DNA of 32,205 nt from Acidobacteriota bacterium (GTDB lineage Bacteria > Acidobacteriota > Terriglobia > 2-12-FULL-54-10). Position 1 is the first letter of the stretch. Each line of letters begins with the position of its first letter. The stretch spans positions 1 to 32,205 of the forward strand of contig JACQGE010000103.1 of assembly GCA_016199675.1 (NCBI GenBank). The letters are read 5' to 3'. This document shows, in pieces, positions 16,909 to 23,792 of this stretch. Both the position numbers and the translations under genes were made by a program. A model generated the notes under the pieces. It saw only the letters and a list, made by a program, of their open reading frames with translations, was not told the origin of the DNA and did not search any database.

Positions 16909-18015
16909 ATGATCATCGAGCGCATCACGTTACGGGAGATCCAAATACCTCTGGTCTCCGCGTTTGAGACTAGCTTCGGAGCCACGATCCGCCGCCGCAT
17001 TCTCCTGGTGGAAGTACTCGGAGAGGGCGCGGTCGGCTGGGGAGAAGTGACTGCCGGGGAAACTCCTTTCTACAACGAGGAGAACACCGACACCGCTTGG
17101 ATCATCTTGAAGGACTTTGCCATTCCTCGGCTGCTGGACACGCCATTGATTTCGGCGGCTGCGGCCACGCCATGCTTCCAACAAATTCGCGGGCACCACA
17201 TGGCCACCGGAGGTTTGGAGGCAGCGCTTTGGGACTGGGAATCGCGATTGTCCGGCCGCCCGCTGTTTGATTTGCTGGGCGGGACACGGCGGGAGATTCC
17301 CTGCGGGGTCTCCATCGGCATCCAGAAAAGCGTGGAAGAATTGCTCCGGAAAATCAGGGTGGAGGTCGCGGCTGGTTACCAGCGGGTCAAGATCAAGATC
17401 AAACCGGGATGGGACGTTGATGTGCTGGAGCGGGTGCGGCAGGAGTTCCCAAGCCTGCGGCTGATGGCGGACGCGAACGGCGCATATACGCTGGCGGATC
17501 AGGAGCACCTGAAGCTGCTGGATCGCTTTTACCTGATGATGCTGGAGCAGCCGCTGGCCTACGACGACCTGCTGGACCATGCGCGGCTGCAACAGGCGTT
17601 GGAAACGCCCATCTGCTTGGATGAAAGCATCCGCACGGTGCGCACCGCCGAGCAGGCCATGGCCATTGGGGCTTGTCGCATCGTCAACATCAAGCTAGGC
17701 CGGGTGGGAGGACATAGAAATGCCCGTCAGATTCACGACTGCTGCCAGGAGGCGAACGTTCCGGTCTGGTGCGGAGGGATGCTGGAGTCCGGCATAGGGC
17801 GCGCGCATAACATTGCGTTATCCACCTTGCCCAACTTCGTTCTTCCAGGAGACGTATCGGCGAGCAAACGGTACTGGCAGCAGGATATCATCACGCCGGA
17901 AGCGGAAGTGACCCCGCAAGGAACCATCCTCGTTCCGGAAAGCCCTGGTTTCGGTTACAAGGTGAACCGGGAGCGCATCGAGCAGTTGACCGTCCGGCAA
18001 GAAACTTTCCCATGA
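16909..18015 (+). CDS. menC: o-Succinylbenzoate synthase / N-acylamino acid racemase family enolase
   Basis: A 368-aa enolase-superfamily enzyme of the MenC class II / NAAAR group. The capping domain has FETSFGATIRRR; the barrel has catalytic lysines Lys161 and Lys163 in RVKIKIKPGWD, metal ligands Asp188 (MADANGAY), Glu213 (LEQPLAYDD) and Asp238 (CLDESI), and the second acid/base Lys262 (NIKLGRVGG). GGMLESGIGRAHN is also typical. Family members dehydrate SHCHC to o-succinylbenzoate in menaquinone synthesis, racemise N-succinyl or N-acyl amino acids, or do both. No other men gene is present, while an EamA exporter is coupled by a 4-bp overlap, so an amino-acid role is as likely. The ATG at 16909 has only a weak GAGAAG upstream. 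Confidence 0.85.
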   Translation: MIIERITLREIQIPLVSAFETSFGATIRRRILLVEVLGEGAVGWGEVTAGETPFYNEENTDTAWIILKDFAIPRLLDTPLISAAAATPCFQQIRGHHMATGGLEAALWDWESRLSGRPLFDLLGGTRREIPCGVSIGIQKSVEELLRKIRVEVAAGYQRVKIKIKPGWDVDVLERVRQEFPSLRLMADANGAYTLADQEHLKLLDRFYLMMLEQPLAYDDLLDHARLQQALETPICLDESIRTVRTAEQAMAIGACRIVNIKLGRVGGHRNARQIHDCCQEANVPVWCGGMLESGIGRAHNIALSTLPNFVLPGDVSASKRYWQQDIITPEAEVTPQGTILVPESPGFGYKVNRERIEQLTVRQETFP

Positions 18016-18935
18016 GGAATAAAAGCGAATTGCGAGAAGCTCTGGAGGCAGCGGCGGCTCCGACAGAACATCCCCCGTTACGAGCGTATGTGGGCATTCT
18101 TGCCGCTACCCTTTTCTGGTCCAGCAATGTAGCGGCGGTGAAATTGATCGTGCGGGAACTGCCGTACCCCACGGCGGCGGGCCTGCGCATGGTTCTGGCA
18201 GCCTTGACGCTGGCTGTTTTCTATTGGGCGCGGGGCGGGAGGTTTCGCTTTCGCCCGGGCGAGGTGCGTCAATTTTTGACGCTGGGTTTCTGGGGGCTAA
18301 CGCTGAGTTTCTTTTTCTTTACCGTAGGGGTGTATTACACCAGTGTTTCCCATGCTGTGCTAGTAGGCGCGCTAGCGCCAGTGGCGGTCCTTCTTCTAGC
18401 CCGGATAAAAGGACAGGAGCGGATCACTTCTGGAAAGCTGATCGGATTGCTGATCGCTTCGCTGGGAGTTTGCCTGCTGGCCTTGGATAAAACGTCCGGC
18501 CCCGGCCCAAGCTGGAAAGGGGACCTGATCGTGGGAGCCGCAGTGTGCAGCTTTGCTTATTTCACTGTGGAGAGCAAACAGATGGCAGCGGCCTACGATC
18601 CCCTGGGCTTCAATACCTATTGTTTCCTGGCAGCCGGGATTTGGTTTGTGCCGTGGCTGAGCTGGGCGTTATGGCGCCTGCCGTGGGGAGAGATCACCTG
18701 GATAGGATGGTCCAGCCTGTTGTATTCGGCCACGGTGGGATCAGCAGGAGCCTATCTCGCTTTTTATTATTCCTTGCGGTGGCTGAAGGCTTCCGAAGTC
18801 GCCGTTTTCCATTACATGCAGCCGGTGCTGGCCACTATCCTGGGGGTCTGGCTATTTCAAGAATCGTTGACTCCGCGTTTTGAAGCCGCCGCCGCACTGA
18901 TCCTGACAGGCGTTTTTTTGGCCGAGCGGCAATAA
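18012..18935 (+). CDS. EamA-family (DMT superfamily) permease
   Basis: A 307-aa inner-membrane transporter of the drug/metabolite superfamily with about ten hydrophobic segments arranged as two EamA repeats. The first repeat starts at ILAATLFWSSNVAAVKLIV and contains YYTSVSHAVLVGALAPVAVL; the second includes AVCSFAYFTVESKQMA and LKASEVAVFHYMQPVLATIL. Such carriers export amino acids, nucleotides or other metabolites. Its ATG overlaps the menC-like stop by 4 bp, so the two are co-translated and the permease may move the enolase substrate or product. The 3' end is followed by a dispersed repeat rather than an obvious terminator. Confidence 0.9.
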   Translation: MRNKSELREALEAAAAPTEHPPLRAYVGILAATLFWSSNVAAVKLIVRELPYPTAAGLRMVLAALTLAVFYWARGGRFRFRPGEVRQFLTLGFWGLTLSFFFFTVGVYYTSVSHAVLVGALAPVAVLLLARIKGQERITSGKLIGLLIASLGVCLLALDKTSGPGPSWKGDLIVGAAVCSFAYFTVESKQMAAAYDPLGFNTYCFLAAGIWFVPWLSWALWRLPWGEITWIGWSSLLYSATVGSAGAYLAFYYSLRWLKASEVAVFHYMQPVLATILGVWLFQESLTPRFEAAAALILTGVFLAERQ

Positions 18936-18954
18936 AACCAAAAAGCCCACGGCA

Positions 18955-19020
18955 CAAAGGGCCCTTCGACTACGCTCAGGACAAGCTCGGGACAGGCTCA
19001 GGGCAGGCAGGGACAAGCTT
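18955..19020. repeat. Dispersed short repeat with CTTCGACTACGCTCAGGACA core
   Basis: The stretch CTTCGACTACGCTCAGGACA, followed by degenerate reiterations of GGGACAGGCTCAGG and GGCAGGGACAAGC, resembles a very common short dispersed repeat in environmental genomes. It lies directly after the EamA gene, in a 224-bp gap before the HEPN gene end. AAAGCCCAC also occurs twice in the gap (near 18950 and 19110). Confidence 0.5.
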
Positions 19021-19159
19021 TAGCCTACGGCAGTGAGGAATTAATTATTAGAACCACTTTTTCGGCACGGGTGAAACTGTGCCCTGACAAACGCAAAGAG
19101 CCGGGGCCAAAAGCCCACAGCGAGGAAAGCGAGAGCCGTGTCTAGACGCTGCTGATTCT

Positions 19160-20680
19160 TCAGATCACTGTCCACCACTCGGGGACGTTCGGGAAAGAAT
19201 CGGGCAATGCTTGTAGTATTTTGGCGGTACGCCGTCGCCTTTCGAGATCCATATCGAAAACTTTCAAAAGGTCCTCCCTGCTCGGCACCTCTGCGACTCC
19301 GTCCGGCAGGTGCTGGGCCACATGATTCAAATAGCCGAGCATCCATAAAACCACGGCACGGGCCATTTCCCACGCTTCATTTACGTATAGATATTGAAGA
19401 TGCGACTTTTCCTCGAAAGGTGTATTTCCATGAACAAGGTTAGACCTGAACTCGTACAGATTGTTAAAGCGCTTCTTGATTTCTCTTATTTCCTGAGGCG
19501 AACTCGCCAGGATTCTCGAGATTCGAGTTCTCAGCAGCCTCGTAAGGCCGTAATCTACCTTCTCTCCGAGGACCGCTTCAATTGCTGTAATACTCCAGAG
19601 AAGCCCTTCCTTGTCATCAGAAATAAAGGCCTTGAAAAGGAAATCAAGGGCGGTATTCATAAAATTCCATCCCCTTGCATTTATTTCGGTGAGCATCTTT
19701 GAAACTTGTTTCATGACTGCAGCAAACTGTGCAGTCTTCTCAGCCTCGTGCAAAGGAAACTCTGCTTCCGCTTCTCCCTCCGCACCGATTTCCAGGTCCA
19801 TCCACGTTTCACGGACTTTCCCCTCATGGAGAATGCGAGGTCCACGAATCTTCAATTCCAACCGCGAAAAGTCCGGACAGCTTTGCGGCCAGTGAATTAG
19901 GCTGTCCCAGGTGGATATGACCAGCGGAAAACGGGGCCGTGGGGGGACGATTCCATCTTGTGTTAAAAACCCGACTGTCTGATCTTCACGTTGGATAGAA
20001 AGAATTGCACCACTTGGCTCCCAGGTATAGAGCATCAGGTGTTTAATCGCAAGGGCTACGCTGTCAAGAGCAGGCTTTCGCCCTACAGGGATAAAGATAG
20101 TAAACATTCCCAGTTTCCCTGTAACAGAAACATTCTCCGTAACGCATATGAACCAGTAATGGCTAATCTTTTCCAGATCGACATAAGCCTCCGGGTAAAA
20201 GACCCGCTTAACCCGGTTGCGAAGGATGTGATCCAGTTCCTCTTTTGAAAACCGCTGAATCCGGAATGTCCCGCAATCCAAAAGATCAGCACTGAAATCC
20301 ACGAGTTGTATAGGTGCGAGATGGGTGACTCTGTATGTCTTGGAAGTAAAGGCCTTCTCGTAGTTCAAGAAAACTTCCGATCTTTCCCATGGTTCATCGT
20401 TAAAGAGTACTTGGTATATGCCCGAGAGTCTAAAGTAATTTCGCACCTCAAGCTCCAACACGTCTGACTGGTCTCCTAAAAACTCTTGTGCAGTAGTCTG
20501 TGTGAGATCGAGGAAGGCTGTGGCCCCTTCGGCTTCCTTAACAAGCCGAACCAGCAACTGGTCCTCCGTCATCAGCAAGCGGACTGATGAGCTAGAACCG
20601 GATTCTGCTTTTCCCTCTTGGAAAAGAGTCTCAACAAGGGTTAGATAGTTGACGATTGATGTTTCAAGTTCTGGTGACAT
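19160..20680 (-). CDS. Large protein with a C-terminal Apea-like HEPN domain
   Basis: A 506-aa protein. The first 320 residues are of no family I can name; they look like a mixed alpha/beta sensor-like region with SVRLLMTEDQLLVRLVKE and RVTHLAPIQLVDFS. The C-terminal part fits the Apea-like HEPN family: LLWSITAIEAVLGEKVDYGL, then LRTRISRILASSP and FNNLYEFRSNLVHGNTPF, with the RNase-type RX4H motif Arg412-SNLV-His417. HEPN domains often act as RNA-cleaving effectors in abortive infection or toxin systems. I chose ATG at 20680, preceded by GAGTTGGAAAC; the open frame extends upstream through repeat DNA and is not credible there. It diverges from the HEPN-like gene at 21585, with a Y1 transposase between. 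A TATAAT on this strand at 20803-20798 is a possible -10. Confidence 0.75.
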   Translation of the reverse strand: MSPELETSIVNYLTLVETLFQEGKAESGSSSSVRLLMTEDQLLVRLVKEAEGATAFLDLTQTTAQEFLGDQSDVLELEVRNYFRLSGIYQVLFNDEPWERSEVFLNYEKAFTSKTYRVTHLAPIQLVDFSADLLDCGTFRIQRFSKEELDHILRNRVKRVFYPEAYVDLEKISHYWFICVTENVSVTGKLGMFTIFIPVGRKPALDSVALAIKHLMLYTWEPSGAILSIQREDQTVGFLTQDGIVPPRPRFPLVISTWDSLIHWPQSCPDFSRLELKIRGPRILHEGKVRETWMDLEIGAEGEAEAEFPLHEAEKTAQFAAVMKQVSKMLTEINARGWNFMNTALDFLFKAFISDDKEGLLWSITAIEAVLGEKVDYGLTRLLRTRISRILASSPQEIREIKKRFNNLYEFRSNLVHGNTPFEEKSHLQYLYVNEAWEMARAVVLWMLGYLNHVAQHLPDGVAEVPSREDLLKVFDMDLERRRRTAKILQALPDSFPNVPEWWTVI

Positions 20681-20863
20681 GTTTCCAACTCGCCAATACG
20701 CAGCGTCGGCACGCCTTTGGTCCCGTGGGTGTTTACAGGTCGGATTATCGTTCTGGAACGGGCATTGCACCACGCGCGAATGCTCCAGGGCAAAGTTATT
20801 ATAGCTGGACCAGCCAGTCTTTGGGGCTTTTCCAGGGGCTTTTTCACCACAGAAGAAAACAGG

Positions 20864-20907
20864 GTCCGCTTGCTTACGCGCGCGGCTCGGATCGGCGCGG
20901 CTCGGAT
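20864..20907. repeat. REP unit, left flank of the Y1 transposase
   Basis: A 29-bp unit at 20864-20892 is repeated in inverted orientation at 21420-21448 with a single mismatch. GCGCGGCTCGGAT recurs in tandem at 20880-20892 and 20895-20907, so the flank is doubled. The last bases overlap the transposase stop codon. The G/C-rich palindromic sequence and position identify it as a REP associated with the RAYT. Confidence 0.8.
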
Positions 20908-21413
20908 TATTGTCTCTCCCAAACTGCCATTGGTTCTCCTTGCTCGCGGGCAACGTAGTGAATGGCAGCTCCTATCTCCTCCGGCTTCCACAAATACCGT
21001 GTGCTTCCGTGACGAGTCCAACGCTGTCGGCTGTTGCTATCCATTCCTGTTTGGTGTAGGGCGCGGCTGGCATACGCCTTTACATCATTGAGAACCTTCT
21101 CTGGACCCGCCTCTGCTGTTACTACCATATGAACATGACTATGCCGCACATGGGCTGCCAGCAGTGTCCAGCCTCGGTGGGCACAAACTTTTTGAAGTGC
21201 GTCCAGCACGACGGTTCTGCGGTGGCTGTCGAGTTGATATGCCTCTTGTTTCATTTGCCTCTGTTCGGCTACAACCCTTCGCGGGTTCGGAGCCAGAAAG
21301 GGCGTACCTGGGACGTTGTGCTCCTGATCCACCGAACCAGCTTCATCTCCATACAAACGTGTCCCATAGCAGGTGAAAGTGATGAGATAAGCGAGCGGAA
21401 TAAGCTGAACCAT
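20907..21413 (-). CDS. REP-associated tyrosine transposase (RAYT, Y1_Tnp family)
   Basis: A 168-aa Y1 HUH-type transposase related to IS200/IS605 TnpA. The opening LAYLITFTCYGTRLYGD is typical of RAYTs. The HUH motif is His93-Val-His95 in HVRHSHVHMVV, and the likely catalytic tyrosine is Tyr114 in NDVKAYASRAL. YLWKPEEIGAAIHYVAREQGE closes the protein. RAYTs process REP single-stranded DNA and are usually single-copy domesticated enzymes that maintain REP families. I chose ATG at 21413; the longer frame reads through the REP itself (its LADARGSD peptide is a translated repeat). REP units flank the gene on both sides in opposite orientation. Confidence 0.9.
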   Translation of the reverse strand: MVQLIPLAYLITFTCYGTRLYGDEAGSVDQEHNVPGTPFLAPNPRRVVAEQRQMKQEAYQLDSHRRTVVLDALQKVCAHRGWTLLAAHVRHSHVHMVVTAEAGPEKVLNDVKAYASRALHQTGMDSNSRQRWTRHGSTRYLWKPEEIGAAIHYVAREQGEPMAVWERQ

Positions 21414-21419
21414 CGTGTC

Positions 21420-21470
21420 ATCCGAGCCGCGCGCGTCAGCAAGCGGACATTTCAAATGCGCGCGTCAGCA
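21420..21470. repeat. REP unit, right flank of the Y1 transposase
   Basis: The 29-bp inverted partner of the left REP lies at 21420-21448 (28 of 29 identical). A second partial unit follows: GCGCGCGTCAGCA occurs at 21429-21441 and again at 21458-21470. The flank is thus doubled, as on the left. Confidence 0.8.
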
Positions 21471-21515
21471 GGTTCGTATAACAGACCGTTTGACAAAAGG
21501 CAAGACAGGTTTTTG

Positions 21516-21540
21516 GGTAATTACTACGTTGACACACATT
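21516..21540 (+). repeat. Left half of a 25-bp imperfect inverted repeat; also holds TTGACA
   Basis: GGTAATTACTACGTTGACACACATT is present here as 25 bp (first 8 and last 12 conserved) and recurs inverted at 23581-23605 with 22 of 25 identical. It includes a perfect TTGACA (21529-21534) upstream of the HEPN-like gene; a matching -10 at 17 bp is weak (AATCTA), so promoter function on this side is uncertain. Confidence 0.55.
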
Positions 21541-21584
21541 GTGTTAGACTGAATCTACGCAGGCTGGTAAGCCTGTGGGAGATC

Positions 21585-22421
21585 ATGAATTTATTTAAAC
21601 TTGAGCAATTGGCTGCTCTTATTGCGCAGATCGAAGGCATGATTAGTTTGTGTGATTTCCCAATGGCGTATCGCCGCGCTGCTGACCCCATACCAGAACA
21701 ACTCAAATTGCAGATAGTACAAACAATACCTCAAGCAAGGATGCTGTTTTCAGACATCCGGCTCACGGAATCGGTTAGGCAAGTGGATTTGGCCGGCCAC
21801 TATTTGTCCGCAAATCCACCACCTAACGTTTCCGAAGCCAAGACTGAACTGCGTCGAATCATAGACACCTTGATAACGGAGTTGAAAGAAAGAAAATTTC
21901 TTTTTGTTGAATCTAGCCTCATCGGATATGTTGATAACCAGGCTCCTTTTGGGCAGCAAGTATATGATGCTTTCCCTAGCGCACGATTTGATATAACCGA
22001 GGCCGGTAATTCTATTACTTGTCGGCTGAACAGCGCGGCAGGATTTCACTTGGTTCGAGCCGCCGAAGTAGGACTATGGGAACTTGGCAAAGATCGCCGG
22101 ATTCCATTGGCACGGGCTGGCAAGATCGAATTCGCGGAATGGGGGCACATTATTGGGGAACTCGAAAATGAAATTAAGGCTATCCAGCAATGGCCCAATT
22201 CTTACGTTAAGGAAGATGCTCACAAGTTCTACAATTCTGCGCTTGTTGAAATACGATCTTTCAATGACGGCTGGAGGCGGCACTTAGCACATGTCCGCAA
22301 AACGCAACAACCACTGCGCGATGATGAGGCACTGGCGCTTTTGGGGCACATTGAAAGATTCCTGAAAATCATAGCTACTAAAATCTCAGAGGGGAACTAC
22401 ACTCCTACAATCTGGAAATGA
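21585..22421 (+). CDS. HEPN-like domain protein of a widespread uncharacterised family
   Basis: A 278-aa soluble protein. I recognise the family pattern but not a named function: AFPSARFDITEAGNSITC, then SAAGFHLVRAAEVGLWEL, EWGHIIGELENEI and a C-terminal helical bundle. The last region, FNDGWRRHLAHVRK, carries an RX4H motif (Arg231-RHLA-His236), followed by DDEALALLGHIERFLKIIA, as in HEPN-type ribonucleases. RNase activity is inference. I chose ATG at 21585, with TGGGAG 4 bp upstream; the frame is open much further upstream, through the transposase region, which is not credible. Its stop overlaps the next tiny gene (ATGA). It diverges from the Apea-like HEPN gene and is read toward the IS1595 transposase. 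Confidence 0.75.
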   Translation: MNLFKLEQLAALIAQIEGMISLCDFPMAYRRAADPIPEQLKLQIVQTIPQARMLFSDIRLTESVRQVDLAGHYLSANPPPNVSEAKTELRRIIDTLITELKERKFLFVESSLIGYVDNQAPFGQQVYDAFPSARFDITEAGNSITCRLNSAAGFHLVRAAEVGLWELGKDRRIPLARAGKIEFAEWGHIIGELENEIKAIQQWPNSYVKEDAHKFYNSALVEIRSFNDGWRRHLAHVRKTQQPLRDDEALALLGHIERFLKIIATKISEGNYTPTIWK

Positions 22422-22570
22422 GAAAGATTATTAAACCGGAAATGGAAGAAGGCCCGAAGGCCAGGGAGAAGTTCGAGCTGGCGATGAAAGCGGTATTCCG
22501 TGTGCCGAAGTCTGAAATAGTGAAGACAGAGAAGAAGTACAAACAGAAGCGGAAACGGAAGAAGTCCTAG
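22418..22570 (+). CDS. Tiny basic protein translationally coupled to the HEPN-like gene
   Basis: A 50-aa frame, MRKIIKPEMEEGPKAREKF... with VFRVPKSEIVKTEKKYKQ and a very basic Lys/Arg tail. Its ATG overlaps the stop of the HEPN-like gene by 4 bp (ATGA), the classical arrangement for coupled translation. I recall similar short FxxxMKxVxxVPKSEI-type proteins in Acidobacteriota but know no function. It could be an antitoxin-like or RNA-binding partner of the HEPN protein, or an accessory gene of the IS1595-type element that starts right after it. Confidence 0.65.
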   Translation: MRKIIKPEMEEGPKAREKFELAMKAVFRVPKSEIVKTEKKYKQKRKRKKS

Positions 22571-22597
22571 CCCTTCCGCTTCCCGCGTCCTTGGCGC

Positions 22598-23557
22598 TTA
22601 GTTCGCTTGCCTCGCGTCAAATTGCTCGTTGCCGGTTAGTTGGGAGAAGGTAACGCGCTTGCCAAATACATCTCCCATTGCCAGTTCAAACCGCTCTGCA
22701 TCTGTCATGTCCTTGCGGTTGTTATAGCGGAAAGCTTGCTCATCAAGGTAACGGAACAAATGGAACGGCTCAACACTCACGTAGGTTCCGGCAATACCGC
22801 GCTTCAAAAGCGCCCAGTAATTTTCCAACCCGTTTGTGTGGATGTTCCCTTCAACATAGGAAACGGCATGGTCAATCACTTGATGTGCGTACTTCGCTCC
22901 GAGACCTTCATACGAGAGCAATTCATCGGAGTAGAGCGCCGCCCCAGCACGGACGTGCCTATTGACTTCGACTTGAAGCGTCTTTTTCTTCCGATTATCA
23001 ACAACCATTGTGCGAACTTCGCCGCCACGTTTCAGAATCCCCATGACCGGAACCTTGTCCACGGTTCCACATCCGGTGATTCTCCGTTGCTTTTTGGCAA
23101 GATGCATGTTCCGAGCTTTACCGCCAATAAAGGTTTCGTCAACTTCAACTTCGCCGCCAAGTTTTTTGAAAGAACCGTTCTGCATTGCGAGACGAAGCCG
23201 GTGCGCCATGAACCAAGCCGACTTTTGGCTAATCCCAAGATCACGGGCAATTTCGCAACTACTGATTCCGTTCTTACAGTTCACAAGCAGCCACATCGCA
23301 GTCATCCACTTGTCCATTCCGAGGGGAGAATCCTCAAAAATTGTTCCGACCTTCATTGTGAATTGCCGCTCACAGTTCTTGCAGAACCAAATTCGGCGGG
23401 ACGAAATGAAAGAGTGCTTGTCGGAGTCGCAGCGCGGGCATGTTACCTTGCCGCTAGGCCAACGAAGTTTCACGGCATACTCGAAACATTTTCCAGGATC
23501 GGCAAAATAGGCAATTGCTTCTTGCAAGGTTTGTGGGGTTTCGGTTCTTTTTTCCAT
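22598..23557 (-). CDS. IS1595-family transposase (ISXO2-like)
   Basis: A 319-aa DDE-type transposase. An N-terminal zinc ribbon (Cys40, Cys43, Cys59, Cys62: TCPRCDSD and WFCKNCERQFT) is followed by an HTH (ISSCEIARDLGISQKSAW). The catalytic domain has Asp140 (VEVDETFIGG), Asp211 (LYSDELLSYEG) and NGLENYWALLKRG with Asn242 and Lys252, matching the DDNK pattern of IS1595. The frame is intact, so the enzyme may be active. The ATG at 23557 has no ribosome site and sits 6 bp after a strong -10 box, which suggests a leaderless transcript. It converges on the tiny gene ending at 22570. Confidence 0.93.
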   Translation of the reverse strand: MEKRTETPQTLQEAIAYFADPGKCFEYAVKLRWPSGKVTCPRCDSDKHSFISSRRIWFCKNCERQFTMKVGTIFEDSPLGMDKWMTAMWLLVNCKNGISSCEIARDLGISQKSAWFMAHRLRLAMQNGSFKKLGGEVEVDETFIGGKARNMHLAKKQRRITGCGTVDKVPVMGILKRGGEVRTMVVDNRKKKTLQVEVNRHVRAGAALYSDELLSYEGLGAKYAHQVIDHAVSYVEGNIHTNGLENYWALLKRGIAGTYVSVEPFHLFRYLDEQAFRYNNRKDMTDAERFELAMGDVFGKRVTFSQLTGNEQFDARQAN

Positions 23558-23563
23558 GCACAA

Positions 23564-23592
23564 ATAATACACTGGAAATGAATGTGTGTCAA
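23564..23592 (-). promoter_or_regulatory. Strong promoter of the IS1595 transposase
   Basis: On the minus strand a perfect TTGACA (23592-23587) and TATTAT (23569-23564) are separated by exactly 17 bp. The ATG of the transposase at 23557 lies where transcription would begin, so the mRNA is probably leaderless. Confidence 0.75.
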
Positions 23593-23605
23593 GTTAATAA
23601 TTACC
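23581..23605 (-). repeat. Right half of the 25-bp imperfect inverted repeat
   Basis: Inverted partner of 21516-21540 with 22 of 25 positions identical, including the 12-mer TTGACACACATT. The pair brackets the HEPN-like gene, the tiny gene and the transposase (2,090 bp). This copy contains the -35 box of the transposase promoter. Confidence 0.55.
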
Positions 23606-23792
23606 GGTTTTTGTCCGGTAGTGGGCTAGTTTGAAAGCAGCCCCCACTACCCTTTGTCGGTCGCGGCTCGATTAGCATTTGACTGTGGGATGTGGGATCA
23701 CAGGACATGACAAAAACCCGTAGAATTCCGAGTAGCCTCAAGGCAAGAAGATCGGGGATAATTGGCTACCAAATCGAAAAAAGGAGGCGGGC

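Larger units (their letters stand above)
22571..23650 (-). mobile_element. IS1595-like insertion element, right end visible, left end unclear
   Basis: Reading inward from the right, GGGGGCTGCTTTCAAACTAG (complement of 23626-23645) has the form of an IS1595-type terminal repeat. Next to it are the inverted repeat GTAGTGGG / CCCACTAC (23618-23650) and a hairpin TACCGG-7-CCGGTA (23602-23620). No matching left terminus is found in the 27 bp between the transposase stop and the tiny gene. Either the left end is degenerate or deleted, or the element reaches further left and carries the HEPN-like genes. Boundaries here are approximate. Confidence 0.55.

Noticed and set aside
20681-20953. A 91-residue N-terminal extension of the Apea-like HEPN protein
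   Set aside because: It is encoded by repeat-derived sequence and the transposase 3' end, with a low-complexity translation and no family match.
20864-21470. CRISPR array suggested by repeated GCGCGCGTCAGCA units
   Set aside because: Only two units per flank, in inverted orientation, without regular spacers; they are REP sequences.
21529-21557. TTGACA upstream of the HEPN-like gene as a complete promoter
   Set aside because: At 17 bp spacing the -10 is AATCTA, a poor match; the TTGACA is explained by the shared 25-bp repeat.
21129-21584. A 152-residue N-terminal extension of the HEPN-like protein
   Set aside because: It is the antisense of the transposase gene and reads through the REP units; the family pattern starts at 21585.
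22640-23581. Long plus-strand frame opposite the IS1595 transposase
   Set aside because: It is a shadow of the transposase gene; the translation has no recognisable domain.
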